14,259 nt of DNA. It comes from JBCCAG01 sp050331115. Its GTDB lineage: Bacteria > Cyanobacteriota > Cyanobacteriia > CAKZMO01. Below the pieces are notes generated by a model, which saw only the letters and a program-made list of their open reading frames with translations, did not search any database and was not told the DNA's origin. The position numbers and the translations under genes are program-made. This document shows, piece by piece, positions 1 through 6,359 of the stretch. The stretch's first letter is position 1; each line of letters starts with the position of its first letter. The stretch spans positions 1 through 14,259 of the forward strand of contig JBHJHD010000071.1 of the NCBI GenBank assembly GCA_050331115.1, read 5' to 3'.

Positions 1-1
1 C

Positions 2-1285
2 CCCGACCCTGCTCTACTCGTCGGCTGGGGCGACTGCGGCTGCTGCCTCACGTCCTGCCCCAGCTACGGGGTCTTGGGGACCGAGATGGACTCCCCCCGC
101 GGCCGCATCTACCTCATGGACGCCGTCAACGAGGGCCGGATCGATCTGCCGGGCACCACTGCCCAGCATTTTGACTCCTGCCTGGGCTGTTTAGCCTGCG
201 TCAGCGCCTGCCCCTCTGGCGTCCGCTACGATCGCCTCATTGAGTCTACCCGCGCCCAGGTCTCCCGCAACCAGCCGCGCTCCTGGAGCGATCGCCTCAT
301 TCGCCGACTAATTTTTTCTCTGTTTCCCTACCCCCAGCGGCTGAGGGCTCTGCTGGTGCCGCTGTTCCTCTACCAGCGCGCTGGGCTACAGGCCTTAGTG
401 CGCGCCACGCCCCTCCTCAAGCGGCTGTCCCCCCAGCTGGCGGCCATGGACATGCTGCTGCCCTCTGTGCCCACTGCGGCCTTCCGCCCTCCCGAACCGA
501 CGCGCGTGCCGGCCCAAGGGGAAAGACGTTACCGAGTAGGCCTAATCTTGGGGTGCGTGCAGCGCCTGTTTTTCTCGGAGGTGAATGACGCCACGGTGCG
601 CGTGCTGACCGCTAACGGCTGCGAGGTCTATATTCCTGAGGAACAGGGCTGCTGCGCGGCGCTGCCCCAGCATCAGGGCGAGACGCAGCAGGCTGAGGCG
701 CTGGCGAAGCGCATGATCGATAGCTTCACCCCGCTGGATTTGGACGCCATCATCATTAACGCTGCAGGCTGCGGCCACACCCTCAAAGAGTACGGCCATA
801 TGCTGCAGCAGGACCCCGACTACCGCCAAAAGGCCGCCGCGTTTGCCGGCAAAGTGCAAGACGTGCAGGAGTTCCTCGCCTCAATTCGGCTGACCGCTCC
901 GCTATCGCCGCTGCAGCCCGAGCCTCTAGCGGTGGTTTACCAAGACGCCTGTCACTTGCTCCACGGCCAGAAAATCAGCCTGCCGCCCCGTCAGCTGCTG
1001 CGGCAGATTCCTGGCGTTGAGCTGCGAGAGCCTCTAGATGCCGCACTGTGCTGCGGCAGTGCGGGGGTCTACAATATGCTGCAGCCCGAGGTGGCGGCGG
1101 AGCTCGGCCAGCAAAAGGTGGAAAATTTGCTCAGCACAGGAGCCGATGTAATTGCCTCGCCTAATCCGGGGTGTGCGCTGCAGATCAGCCAGCATTTGCG
1201 CCAGCGTCAGGCGTCCGTGCCGGTGCTTCATCCCGTTGTACTTTTAGACTGCGCTATTCGCGGCAGGTCGATTGCGGAACTATAG
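2..1285 (+). CDS. glcF: Glycolate oxidase iron-sulfur subunit (GlcF), 5'-truncated by the window edge
   Basis: The frame is open from base 2 with no start codon in view, so the N-terminus lies outside the window; an internal TTG at 74 would cut off the first Fe-S motif and is not the real start. Numbering from base 2, residues 12-19 hold the remains of the first ferredoxin motif, followed by a conserved GTEMDSPRGRIYLM stretch. The second motif CLGCLACVSACP is complete (Cys60, 63, 66, 70). Two cysteine-rich CCG domains follow: LGC...GCC...GCGH, then DACH...CCGSAG...PGCALQ. This is the GlcF architecture. In the family it passes electrons from glycolate dehydrogenation in photorespiratory glycolate use. 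Oddity: the first Cys of the CxxCxxCxxxCP motif reads as Trp (codon 26-28). About 427 codons are visible, close to full length. Another CCG-domain oxidoreductase subunit is the main alternative. Confidence 0.85.
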   Translation, partial: PDPALLVGWGDCGCCLTSCPSYGVLGTEMDSPRGRIYLMDAVNEGRIDLPGTTAQHFDSCLGCLACVSACPSGVRYDRLIESTRAQVSRNQPRSWSDRLIRRLIFSLFPYPQRLRALLVPLFLYQRAGLQALVRATPLLKRLSPQLAAMDMLLPSVPTAAFRPPEPTRVPAQGERRYRVGLILGCVQRLFFSEVNDATVRVLTANGCEVYIPEEQGCCAALPQHQGETQQAEALAKRMIDSFTPLDLDAIIINAAGCGHTLKEYGHMLQQDPDYRQKAAAFAGKVQDVQEFLASIRLTAPLSPLQPEPLAVVYQDACHLLHGQKISLPPRQLLRQIPGVELREPLDAALCCGSAGVYNMLQPEVAAELGQQKVENLLSTGADVIASPNPGCALQISQHLRQRQASVPVLHPVVLLDCAIRGRSIAEL

Positions 1286-1431
1286 GTAGGAGGCCACTTG
1301 GGAAATCGCTGCTGATCTGGTAAGCACAGCTCATCTTCGGTAAGCATGAAGCAGATGGCACTGGGGTCATTGGAGCGGAAAGCAGCGCCCGGTCAGGGCA
1401 TTGTATTCTACATCACATTTCCGACTGTCCA

Positions 1432-1456
1432 TTAGAACGATAGAACAAGGTTCTAA
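1432..1456. repeat. Short inverted repeat, operator-like
   Basis: TTAGAAC (1432-1438) is inverted as GTTCTAA (1450-1456). Within it, TAGAAC (1441-1446), a 3-nt spacer and GTTCTA (1450-1455) make a 15-bp palindrome. It superficially resembles GAAC-N4-GTTC LexA boxes, but the spacer is 3 nt, so I do not call it a LexA site. Confidence 0.35.
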
Positions 1457-1518
1457 CCAACCGTCGCATAGCAATTTTGAACGTTGTCAGGCCAGATACA
1501 GGCCAGGCGCTCAGGACC

Positions 1519-1564
1519 TGGACGCTAATTCCTTAAAACGGGAAAGAGGGTCCAATTTTTTTTT
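1519..1564 (+). terminator. Putative rho-independent terminator with T9 tract
   Basis: TGGAC (1519-1523) pairs with GTCCA (1550-1554). Inside, TTCC (1529-1532) pairs with GGAA (1541-1544). The outer stem is followed by one A and nine T (1556-1564). The stem is interrupted, so this is a modest terminator. It lies 234 nt beyond the glcF stop, so it may end a long glcF 3' UTR or a small RNA transcribed within the intergenic region. Confidence 0.4.
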
Positions 1565-1954
1565 GTGGTAACGCTTGAAAACCGCACGCCTTCGTCGAAA
1601 TGTACGTTAAGGAAGTAACGCACACAGGCCGCCTCAGATTCTCCGGGCGTTAGCCGGTGGTATAAGAAATGACTAGCATATCCTCAGTAGCTAAGCAACG
1701 GTTATAGCCTGCATTTGGGCAAGCTTTTGAGCGCAGCTTTGCCAAAATATCACAGGTCGATGGGCATAGTATGAATATTCCTTGTTTTTGTCTGGCACCT
1801 TTCTCAATGAGCCAGGATAATGCATGTAGAAAAGTGCATCTCATCCGTCTTAAAGTAGTAATGACGCTACCCAAGGCGCTGGCGCTCCGTCAGCTCGTGC
1901 TGTATCGCCTAGCCAGGCTAAATTCTCGCCAAGCGCGGGAGTCATCTGCCACAG

Positions 1955-1967
1955 GGGGCCGCGCCCC
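1955..1967. repeat. Small GC hairpin upstream of the cNMP-binding gene
   Basis: GGGGC (1955-1959) and GCCCC (1963-1967) form a 5-bp stem with a 3-nt loop, 36 nt before the ATG at 2004. It would sit in the leader of the cNMP-binding gene if transcription starts further upstream. No function can be assigned. Confidence 0.3.
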
Positions 1968-2003
1968 AAGCAATCGCCACCTCCAGTACACCGGGCATCA
2001 GCT

Positions 2004-2552
2004 ATGCAAAAGGTCCTTTTTATCCTCAGCGAACTCAATCAGAACGATATCGACTGGCTTATTCAAGTCGGTGAGCGACGCGATATCTCCTCGGGCACCG
2101 TTTTAATTTGGGAAGATAAGCCCGTCGATACGCTTTACATCATGCTAGAAGGCACCGTAGTAGTCTCTGTCGCGGCGATGGGCAATAAAGAGCTAGCGCG
2201 GCTGCACAGTGGCGATATCGTGGGCGAGATGTCCTTCGTCGAAGCTCGCCCGCCTTCGGCCACAGTAAAAACCTTTGAGCGCTCGATTGTACTCGCCATT
2301 CCTCGCACCGCACTTACCGATAAGCTCAAGCAAGATGTGGGCTTTACCGCGCGCTTCTATCGGGCGCTGGCGGTCTTGCTGTCAAGCCGGCTGCGGGGCA
2401 CTGTAAAGCAGCTCGGCTATAGCCAATCTGGCGGCACTAGCGGGGCCGTCAGTTCAGAAGCGGCAGCAGCGGGGCTGGCGATCGCGGAAAAGCGCTTTCA
2501 ATACATGTTAGAGGCGCTTGGGATTAAGCCGATGTCTTTTGAACCTCAGTAG
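2004..2552 (+). CDS. Cyclic nucleotide-binding domain protein (Crp/Fnr-like sensor without DNA-binding domain)
   Basis: The 182-residue protein is essentially one cNMP-binding beta-barrel (about residues 5-130) plus a short Ser/Ala-rich C-terminal tail. Visible family features are the repeated beta-strand pattern, LYIMLEGTVVVSV, and the phosphate-binding-cassette region LHSGDIVGEMSFVEARPPSATV. There is no helix-turn-helix, so it is probably not a transcription factor itself but a stand-alone ligand sensor or partner subunit. Oddity: the Arg that usually contacts the cyclic phosphate is at a position occupied here by Pro (…RPPSATV); an Arg lies two residues earlier. The ligand may therefore not be classical cAMP. 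The ATG at 2004 lacks a clear Shine-Dalgarno. The 3' end overlaps the opposing phosphoesterase gene by 29 nt. The domain call is confident; the function is unknown. Confidence 0.85.
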   Translation: MQKVLFILSELNQNDIDWLIQVGERRDISSGTVLIWEDKPVDTLYIMLEGTVVVSVAAMGNKELARLHSGDIVGEMSFVEARPPSATVKTFERSIVLAIPRTALTDKLKQDVGFTARFYRALAVLLSSRLRGTVKQLGYSQSGGTSGAVSSEAAAAGLAIAEKRFQYMLEALGIKPMSFEPQ

Positions 2553-3651
2553 CCGGGCGCTGCACCTCAAGCAATGCGGCATTATCAACGGCGGCCTCAC
2601 AGCTAAACCGCTCAAAATAGCGGCGAACAGCGGGCTCAAAGTGGGGGAAGTCGAACCGGGCGTCCCCGTGGGCGATATCGGCCCACAGATACCGCAGATC
2701 GGGCAAAAGTTGATTGGCTACTTCCTCCGAAAGTTCGAGGGGCTCATCGGTGAGCAGTCGCTTGATGAAAGGCGTCGAGCGATCGCCCATGAACTTGCGA
2801 GAGTGAGCCTGCAAATCGTCGTAGCCAGGGACGCGCTGCACGCGGCAGGAGTTAATCTGCAGGCGGCCCTCCCCTGGCGCGATCTCGCGGTAGCGCATCA
2901 CCCGGAAGGGATGCGGATAGCTCACGGTAGAGCCTGTAGCGATGTCGTAGACGGGCCGCGGGCCGCTCGCTCGGGCGACATCCTGAACGTGTAGGTGGCC
3001 CGTGAAAATGAGCTGCACCCTGTAGCGGGTCAGCAGGTCTAGCAGCGCCGGCGCGTTTTGCAGCATATACCGCTGACCCAGCCGGCTCTCGGCCTGCCCC
3101 GGCAGGTGCTCAATCACATTGTGGTGCACCATCACGATCACCAGCTCATCTTCAGACGCCGCCAGCACCTCGCCCAGCCACTGAAGCTGTGCCTCATCCA
3201 GCTGTCCGCGGTAGGTCTGCTTTTCACCCTCGAAGAAAATCGAGTTAAGGCCGATGAGCCTCACCTGAGGCGCAATGAGCTGGGTGTAGTAAAGCTCGTC
3301 TGCGTCTGCGTAGCCGAATTTGGCGTAATAGCGGCGGAAATCAGCGGCGCTGATGGTTTCAGGGGTGCCCTGCTGCAGCGGAATGTCGTGGTTTCCAGGA
3401 ACCACGTAGACGGGGTAGCTCAGCTCGGTCAGCCGGTGCGATAGCCAGGCGTGGTTGTCGATCTCTCCGTCTTGCGTCAGGTCTCCCGCCAGCAGCAGAA
3501 AGTCTAGCTCCATCTGGTCGAAGGTGGCCAGCGCTGCTTCGAGGGCCGCTACGCTAATCTCGGTGCGGTGAAAGCGGTCTGTAGTTGCGGGAACGGTGTG
3601 GGGTAGGGCGATGTGGAGATCGGTGGCAAGGCCAAAGCGAATGTCCAGCAT
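2524..3651 (-). CDS. Calcineurin-like metallophosphoesterase, class III cyclic-nucleotide phosphodiesterase type
   Basis: A 375-residue protein with the full set of metal-binding motifs of the calcineurin-like phosphoesterase fold: DLH at 11-13, GDLTQDGE at 56-63, GNHD at 86-89, VHHN at 175-178 and GHLH at 218-221. These coordinate a di-metal centre. The order and spacing fit the CpdA/class III cNMP phosphodiesterase subgroup, though related enzymes act on other phosphodiesters, so the substrate is inferred only. About 110 residues follow the catalytic core and are not recognised. There is no signal peptide, so it is probably cytoplasmic. The ATG at 3651 has no strong Shine-Dalgarno. It runs tail-to-tail with the cNMP-binding gene, sharing 2524-2552, which makes a cyclic-nucleotide substrate attractive but unproven. 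Confidence 0.85.
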   Translation of the reverse strand: MLDIRFGLATDLHIALPHTVPATTDRFHRTEISVAALEAALATFDQMELDFLLLAGDLTQDGEIDNHAWLSHRLTELSYPVYVVPGNHDIPLQQGTPETISAADFRRYYAKFGYADADELYYTQLIAPQVRLIGLNSIFFEGEKQTYRGQLDEAQLQWLGEVLAASEDELVIVMVHHNVIEHLPGQAESRLGQRYMLQNAPALLDLLTRYRVQLIFTGHLHVQDVARASGPRPVYDIATGSTVSYPHPFRVMRYREIAPGEGRLQINSCRVQRVPGYDDLQAHSRKFMGDRSTPFIKRLLTDEPLELSEEVANQLLPDLRYLWADIAHGDARFDFPHFEPAVRRYFERFSCEAAVDNAALLEVQRPATEVQKTSA

Positions 3652-3684
3652 GGGGTTGACAGGGCCGCTAAAGATTTACACCTT

Positions 3685-3690
3685 ATTGTA
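3685..3690 (-). promoter_or_regulatory. Possible -10 element for the phosphoesterase gene
   Basis: On the minus strand the hexamer TACAAT lies 34 nt upstream of the ATG at 3651, a plausible -10 box. The -35 region at 17 nt spacing (GAAATA) is poor, so this is weak evidence. Confidence 0.25.
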
Positions 3691-3727
3691 CGGTAGGCAC
3701 ATTCACTTATTTCAGCCACTTAGAGCG

Positions 3728-3784
3728 TGTTTGAAAAGCAGCAAACGTTCTGCACTACCCCCGCTAACCGATACTTTTCAAACA
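3728..3784. repeat. 11-bp inverted repeat with nested hairpin (MITE-like or structured element)
   Basis: TGTTTGAAAAG (3728-3738) is exactly inverted as CTTTTCAAACA (3774-3784). Within it GCAG (3738-3741) and CTGC (3750-3753) form a small inner stem around AACGTT. It sits in the 142-nt gap between tsaE and the phosphoesterase gene, both on the minus strand. The GCGTGTTTGAAAA-type end reminds me of terminal repeats of some IS5-related elements, but I see no target duplication and no transposase. There is no T run, so it is not a standard terminator. Confidence 0.5.
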
Positions 3785-3793
3785 TCCTTTTAT

Positions 3794-4348
3794 TCAGCTA
3801 TCGTCTAGGGCGGCTTCAAAAGCGATCGCGATCGCCTCAAGGGAGATCTGAGCGGGTCCCGCTTGGGACAGCGTGGCAACGCGCCCTGAGTCGGAGCCCG
3901 TTGCGCCGCTGGATGAGAAGGCTGTTCCCGCCGCGATAGAGGTTAGACGAACGTGGAGAAACGCCTCGGGCTCGTAGGGAAGGCGATCGCACCATTCGAT
4001 CAGCGCGATGCCCAGGGGCACCTCAAGGCCCTCCCAATATTGCTCAGGGGCTAGCGCAGACACCTGCTCTGATGCGAGGCGGTAGAGGTCGAAGTGGTAG
4101 AGCGGCAGCCGGCCCTCGGTATATTCATGCAGCAGAGCAAACGTGGGGCTAGCAACAGGCTCTGAAATACCGAGCTGCTGGCCCAGACCTTGGGTGAGGG
4201 TTGTCTTACCGCTGCCCAGATCGCCCTGCAGGAGAACCACGCTGCCGACGCGAAGCTGCTGACCTAGCACGGCCCCAAGCCTTTGGGTTGCATTCGCGTC
4301 GGGCAGCGCTAGCACCAGGGTTGGCGCGTTGCCTGTAGTCTCGCCCAT
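3794..4348 (-). CDS. tsaE: tRNA threonylcarbamoyladenosine biosynthesis ATPase TsaE
   Basis: A 184-residue small P-loop ATPase. The Walker A motif GDLGSGKTT lies near residues 42-50. SPTF...LLHEY...LPLYHFDLYRL follows, then IEWCDRLP, all in the order typical of TsaE/YjeE. In bacteria TsaE works with TsaB and TsaD to transfer threonylcarbamoyl to A37 of ANN-decoding tRNAs. The protein is about 30 residues longer than E. coli TsaE; the excess is a Ser/Gly/Ala-rich stretch in the last 50 residues, which is not needed for the core fold. Two overlapping HIP1 octamers occur near the 3' end. The ATG at 4348 is preceded by GAAGAAAC, a weak Shine-Dalgarno. The gene is on the same strand as cp12 upstream and the phosphoesterase downstream, but with gaps of 176 and 142 nt a shared operon is uncertain. 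Confidence 0.95.
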   Translation of the reverse strand: MGETTGNAPTLVLALPDANATQRLGAVLGQQLRVGSVVLLQGDLGSGKTTLTQGLGQQLGISEPVASPTFALLHEYTEGRLPLYHFDLYRLASEQVSALAPEQYWEGLEVPLGIALIEWCDRLPYEPEAFLHVRLTSIAAGTAFSSSGATGSDSGRVATLSQAGPAQISLEAIAIAFEAALDDS

Positions 4349-4358
4349 GTTTCTTCGC

Positions 4359-4414
4359 AGTCTAGCTTTATGGCCGTCTAGATTGGGCAGTAGGGCGCGA
4401 TCGCGGGCTAGACT
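4359..4414. repeat. 8-bp inverted repeat upstream of tsaE
   Basis: AGTCTAGC (4359-4366) is inverted as GCTAGACT (4407-4414). A further GTCTAG lies at 4376-4381, so three TCTAGA-like half sites cluster just upstream of the tsaE start. A HIP1 octamer lies inside. It could be an operator or part of a 5' leader; no regulator can be named. Confidence 0.3.
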
Positions 4415-4415
4415 G

Positions 4416-4463
4416 AAACTCCTCTAAGTCCGCTCCAGACTTAGAGGGGGCTTAGAGGGGTTT
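4416..4463 (-). terminator. Competing hairpins downstream of cp12 (candidate terminator)
   Basis: Hairpin A: CCTCTAAGTC (4421-4430) and GACTTAGAGG (4438-4447), a perfect 10-bp stem with a 7-nt loop. Hairpin B: AAACTCCTCTAAG (4416-4428) and CTTAGAGGGGTTT (4451-4463), 13 pairs with one G-T. Both use the same left arm, because CTTAGAGG occurs twice (4439-4446 and 4451-4458), so only one can form at a time. It lies about 60 nt past the cp12 stop on the cp12 strand. The following bases on that strand are AGTTTCAG or CAGTC, a poor T tract, so termination may be weak or structure may serve RNA stability. Confidence 0.45.
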
Positions 4464-4524
4464 AAATCTAAAATTTAGCTCTATGAGGGCGATCGGCCGC
4501 TACGGTGAGCTGTATTAGGCTGCC

Positions 4525-4749
4525 CTACAGGTCGTAAACGCGGCACTCGTCAGCGTCAGGGTTATTGTCGCAGTAATCTTCAAGGGAAGACTTCTTGGGC
4601 TGCTTGCTTTGCTGATGAGACGCCTCAGCCTGAAGCTCCTCAACGGCGTCCCAAGCCGCCGCACAGCCCTCTGAAGTTGCGCCTTCGGTGTCGCAAACGT
4701 TGCGAGCTTGATCCCGCTCTTGCTCAATCTGAGTTTTGATATCGCTCAT
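4525..4749 (-). CDS. cp12: Calvin cycle regulatory protein CP12
   Basis: The 74-residue protein has the CP12 layout throughout: an N-terminal helix, a first Cys pair within VCDTEGATSEGC (spacing eight residues), then the AWDAVEELQAEASHQ core helix, and a C-terminal Cys pair in YCDNNPDADEC followed by RVYDL. In the light the cysteines are reduced. In the dark they form two disulfides and CP12 bridges GAPDH and phosphoribulokinase into an inactive complex, with the C-terminal tail reaching into the GAPDH active site. Both Cys pairs are intact, so the full redox switch is expected. The length is normal. The ATG at 4749 is preceded by AAAGG about ten bases upstream. It is divergent from the FIST gene across a 329-nt intergenic region; a GATAAT at 4829-4834 (minus strand) is a possible -10 with no good -35. 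Confidence 0.97.
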   Translation of the reverse strand: MSDIKTQIEQERDQARNVCDTEGATSEGCAAAWDAVEELQAEASHQQSKQPKKSSLEDYCDNNPDADECRVYDL

Positions 4750-4860
4750 AAGAGTTACCTTTTTATCGGTGATTTAGTGTCTTCATTGACTATCCTAGCG
4801 CTCCTGGCTGAGCTAGCCTGTCTTGAAGATTATCTTTAGACTCAGCTCTAGCACTGAACA

Positions 4861-4881
4861 AGGATTCTGTTGACAGATCCT
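4861..4881. promoter_or_regulatory. Imperfect palindrome overlapping a perfect -35 box
   Basis: AGGATTCTGT (4861-4870) and ACAGATCCT (4873-4881) form a 9-bp inverted repeat with a single-base bulge. Its centre overlaps TTGACA (4870-4875). A repressor bound here would block the proposed promoter for the FIST gene. The regulator is unknown. Confidence 0.35.
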
Positions 4882-4899
4882 ACACCATATCAATAGATT
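4870..4899 (+). promoter_or_regulatory. Putative sigma-70 type promoter upstream of the FIST gene
   Basis: A consensus -35 TTGACA (4870-4875), an 18-nt spacer and TAGATT (4894-4899), four of six matches to TATAAT. Transcription would begin near 4906 and leave a leader of about 170 nt that contains the long hairpin at 4972-5071. Confidence 0.4.
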
Positions 4900-4971
4900 C
4901 AGCCGCTGTGCAGAATACCTAATGGAATTGATTTGTGACGGTAATGAGCAGATGTTCTCATCCGAGCCCGC

Positions 4972-5071
4972 TGCTCGTTTATAACGGTATAGAGGTCTAA
5001 AGCGCACTCCCTCTGTAGAATGTCTGGGGAAGAAGCCTTAAAATAACCTTGATGTAGGCCGTTATCGAGCA
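4972..5071 (+). repeat. Bulged inverted repeat ending at the FIST start
   Basis: TGCTCG (4972-4977), a TTT bulge and ATAACGG (4981-4987) pair with CCGTTAT (5059-5065) and CGAGCA (5066-5071), 13 pairs in all. The right arm ends one base before the GTG at 5073 and seven before the ATG at 5079. In RNA it would occlude the ribosome landing site, suggesting translational control or a protein-binding palindrome. Confidence 0.4.
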
Positions 5072-5078
5072 AGTGCCC

Positions 5079-6359
5079 ATGCGTTGGACCAGTGCATTAT
5101 CCACCCGCGCTTCCCTGGAAGCCGCCGTCGACGACGTGGTGGAGCAAGCCCAGGGGTCACTGTCAGCAGACCCTGACCTGGGGTTCGTGTTCATTTCGTC
5201 GGCCTTTGCCAGTGAGTACCCACGTCTGATGCCGCTTTTGGCTGAGCGGCTGTCGGTCCCAACGATAATTGGCAGCAGCGGCGGCGGCATCATCGGTACG
5301 GCGGGGCAAGCAGAGTCTCAGGAAATTGAGGGAAACGTGGCGCTCAGCCTAGCCCTTGCGGAGCTGCCGGACGTTACCGTCACCCCGTTTCGCATCGTTT
5401 CAACCAAGCTGCCGGATCTAGATGGACCGCCCGAGCGCTGGATCGATCTGGTGGGCGTATCTCCCGAGGTGCGGCCCTGCTTTGTTTTGCTCGCCGACCC
5501 TATTTCCGGCATGATGAACGATCTGCTGCAGGGTCTCGACTATGCCTATCCCAATGCGACTAAGGTGGGTGGTTTGGCGAGCACTGGGGCCGGCGGCCAG
5601 CAGGGCGCTCTATTTTATCAAGGGGCAGCGCTGCAGGGTGGCGCTATCGGCGTCGCCCTCACCGGCAACATTGCCCTCGACGCCATCGTCGCGCAGGGCT
5701 GCCGGCCCATTGGCCCTATCTATCAGGTGGTTGAGGGCGATCGCAACGTCATTCTCAAAGTGCAGGAGACCTCTAGCGATGCCGAGCCCGAGCCCCCTCT
5801 GAAAGCGCTGCAGGCGCTCGCCGACGACCTAACGCCAGAAGAGCGAGAGCTGGCCCAGCAGGCGCTGTTTATTGGCGTCGCGCAGAGCGAGTTCAAGCAG
5901 GTGCTGGAGCAGGGAGATTTCTTGATTCGTAACCTAATGGGCGTGGACCCCCGGGGTGGGGCGCTTGCAATCGGCGATCGCGTCCGTCCCGGAATGCGCA
6001 TTCAGTTCCACCTGCGGGACGCCAAGACCTCAGCAGATGACCTAGAAGCGCTGCTGCATCAGTACCATCAAACTCAGCAGATCGACGACGGCTCGCCGGA
6101 AGCCCTGCAGACGCTGATGCGGCAGTATGGTCAAAAGCAGAACGGTCCGAGCTCAGCCGGAGCCCTACTGTTTTCCTGCCTCGGGCGTGGCGAAAACCTA
6201 TACCGGAAGCCCAACTTCGACTCGCAAATGTTTAACCACTACGTCCAGGGCACGCCTTTGAGCGGCTTTTTCTGTAATGGAGAGATTGGACCCGTGGGAC
6301 AAACGACGTTCGTTCACGGGTATACCTCTGTCTTTGGCATTCTGCGGCAGCCGGACTAG
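5079..6359 (+). CDS. FIST-domain sensory protein (FIST_N plus FIST_C)
   Basis: A 426-residue soluble protein made only of the two halves of the FIST sensory domain. The N-terminal half begins WTSALSTRASLEAAV and contains GSSGGGIIG and LADPISG...YPNATKVGGLAS. The C-terminal half ends with ALLFSCLGRGENLYRKPNFDS, PLSGFFCNGEIGPVG and VHGYTSVFGIL, which are FIST_C hallmarks. FIST domains are predicted to bind small ligands such as amino acids and usually feed signalling outputs. No kinase, GGDEF or other output domain is attached here, so a partner is expected elsewhere. I prefer the ATG at 5079 over the GTG at 5073; neither has a clear Shine-Dalgarno. A long hairpin ends just before the start. 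The stop overlaps petL on the other strand by 4 nt. Family call firm; ligand unknown. Confidence 0.88.
   Translation: MRWTSALSTRASLEAAVDDVVEQAQGSLSADPDLGFVFISSAFASEYPRLMPLLAERLSVPTIIGSSGGGIIGTAGQAESQEIEGNVALSLALAELPDVTVTPFRIVSTKLPDLDGPPERWIDLVGVSPEVRPCFVLLADPISGMMNDLLQGLDYAYPNATKVGGLASTGAGGQQGALFYQGAALQGGAIGVALTGNIALDAIVAQGCRPIGPIYQVVEGDRNVILKVQETSSDAEPEPPLKALQALADDLTPEERELAQQALFIGVAQSEFKQVLEQGDFLIRNLMGVDPRGGALAIGDRVRPGMRIQFHLRDAKTSADDLEALLHQYHQTQQIDDGSPEALQTLMRQYGQKQNGPSSAGALLFSCLGRGENLYRKPNFDSQMFNHYVQGTPLSGFFCNGEIGPVGQTTFVHGYTSVFGILRQPD

Larger units (their letters stand above)
1286..2003. other. Long intergenic region without a convincing gene
   Basis: About 720 bases lie between glcF and the cNMP-binding gene. 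Short open frames exist on both strands, but none shows a domain, good start context or coding character. Much of 1400-1850 looks poorer in G+C than the flanking genes, and I found no HIP1 octamer here. It contains an inverted repeat near 1432-1456, a hairpin plus T9 terminator-like element at 1519-1564, and a small GC hairpin just before the next gene at 1955-1967. It could hold a small RNA or the remnant of a lost gene. I see no tRNA. Confidence 0.6.

Noticed and set aside
1441..1455. LexA/SOS box
   Set aside because: GAAC and GTTC are separated by 3 nt rather than the expected 4, and the neighbouring genes are not SOS genes.
1650..1874. Minus-strand open frame of 74 codons in the glcF/cNMP-binding gap
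   Set aside because: No recognisable domain, poor start context, and it lies in a non-coding stretch of differing composition; length alone is not evidence.
1286..2003. tRNA or CRISPR array in the long gap
   Set aside because: No T-loop GTTC-type motif with an acceptor stem, and no regularly spaced repeats.
4922..4984. Plus-strand 20-codon frame upstream of the FIST gene as a leader peptide
   Set aside because: No ribosome site and no run of regulatory codons; chance frame.
4813..5007. Minus-strand 64-codon frame between cp12 and the FIST gene
   Set aside because: No domain, no Shine-Dalgarno, and it covers the proposed promoter and hairpin of the FIST gene.
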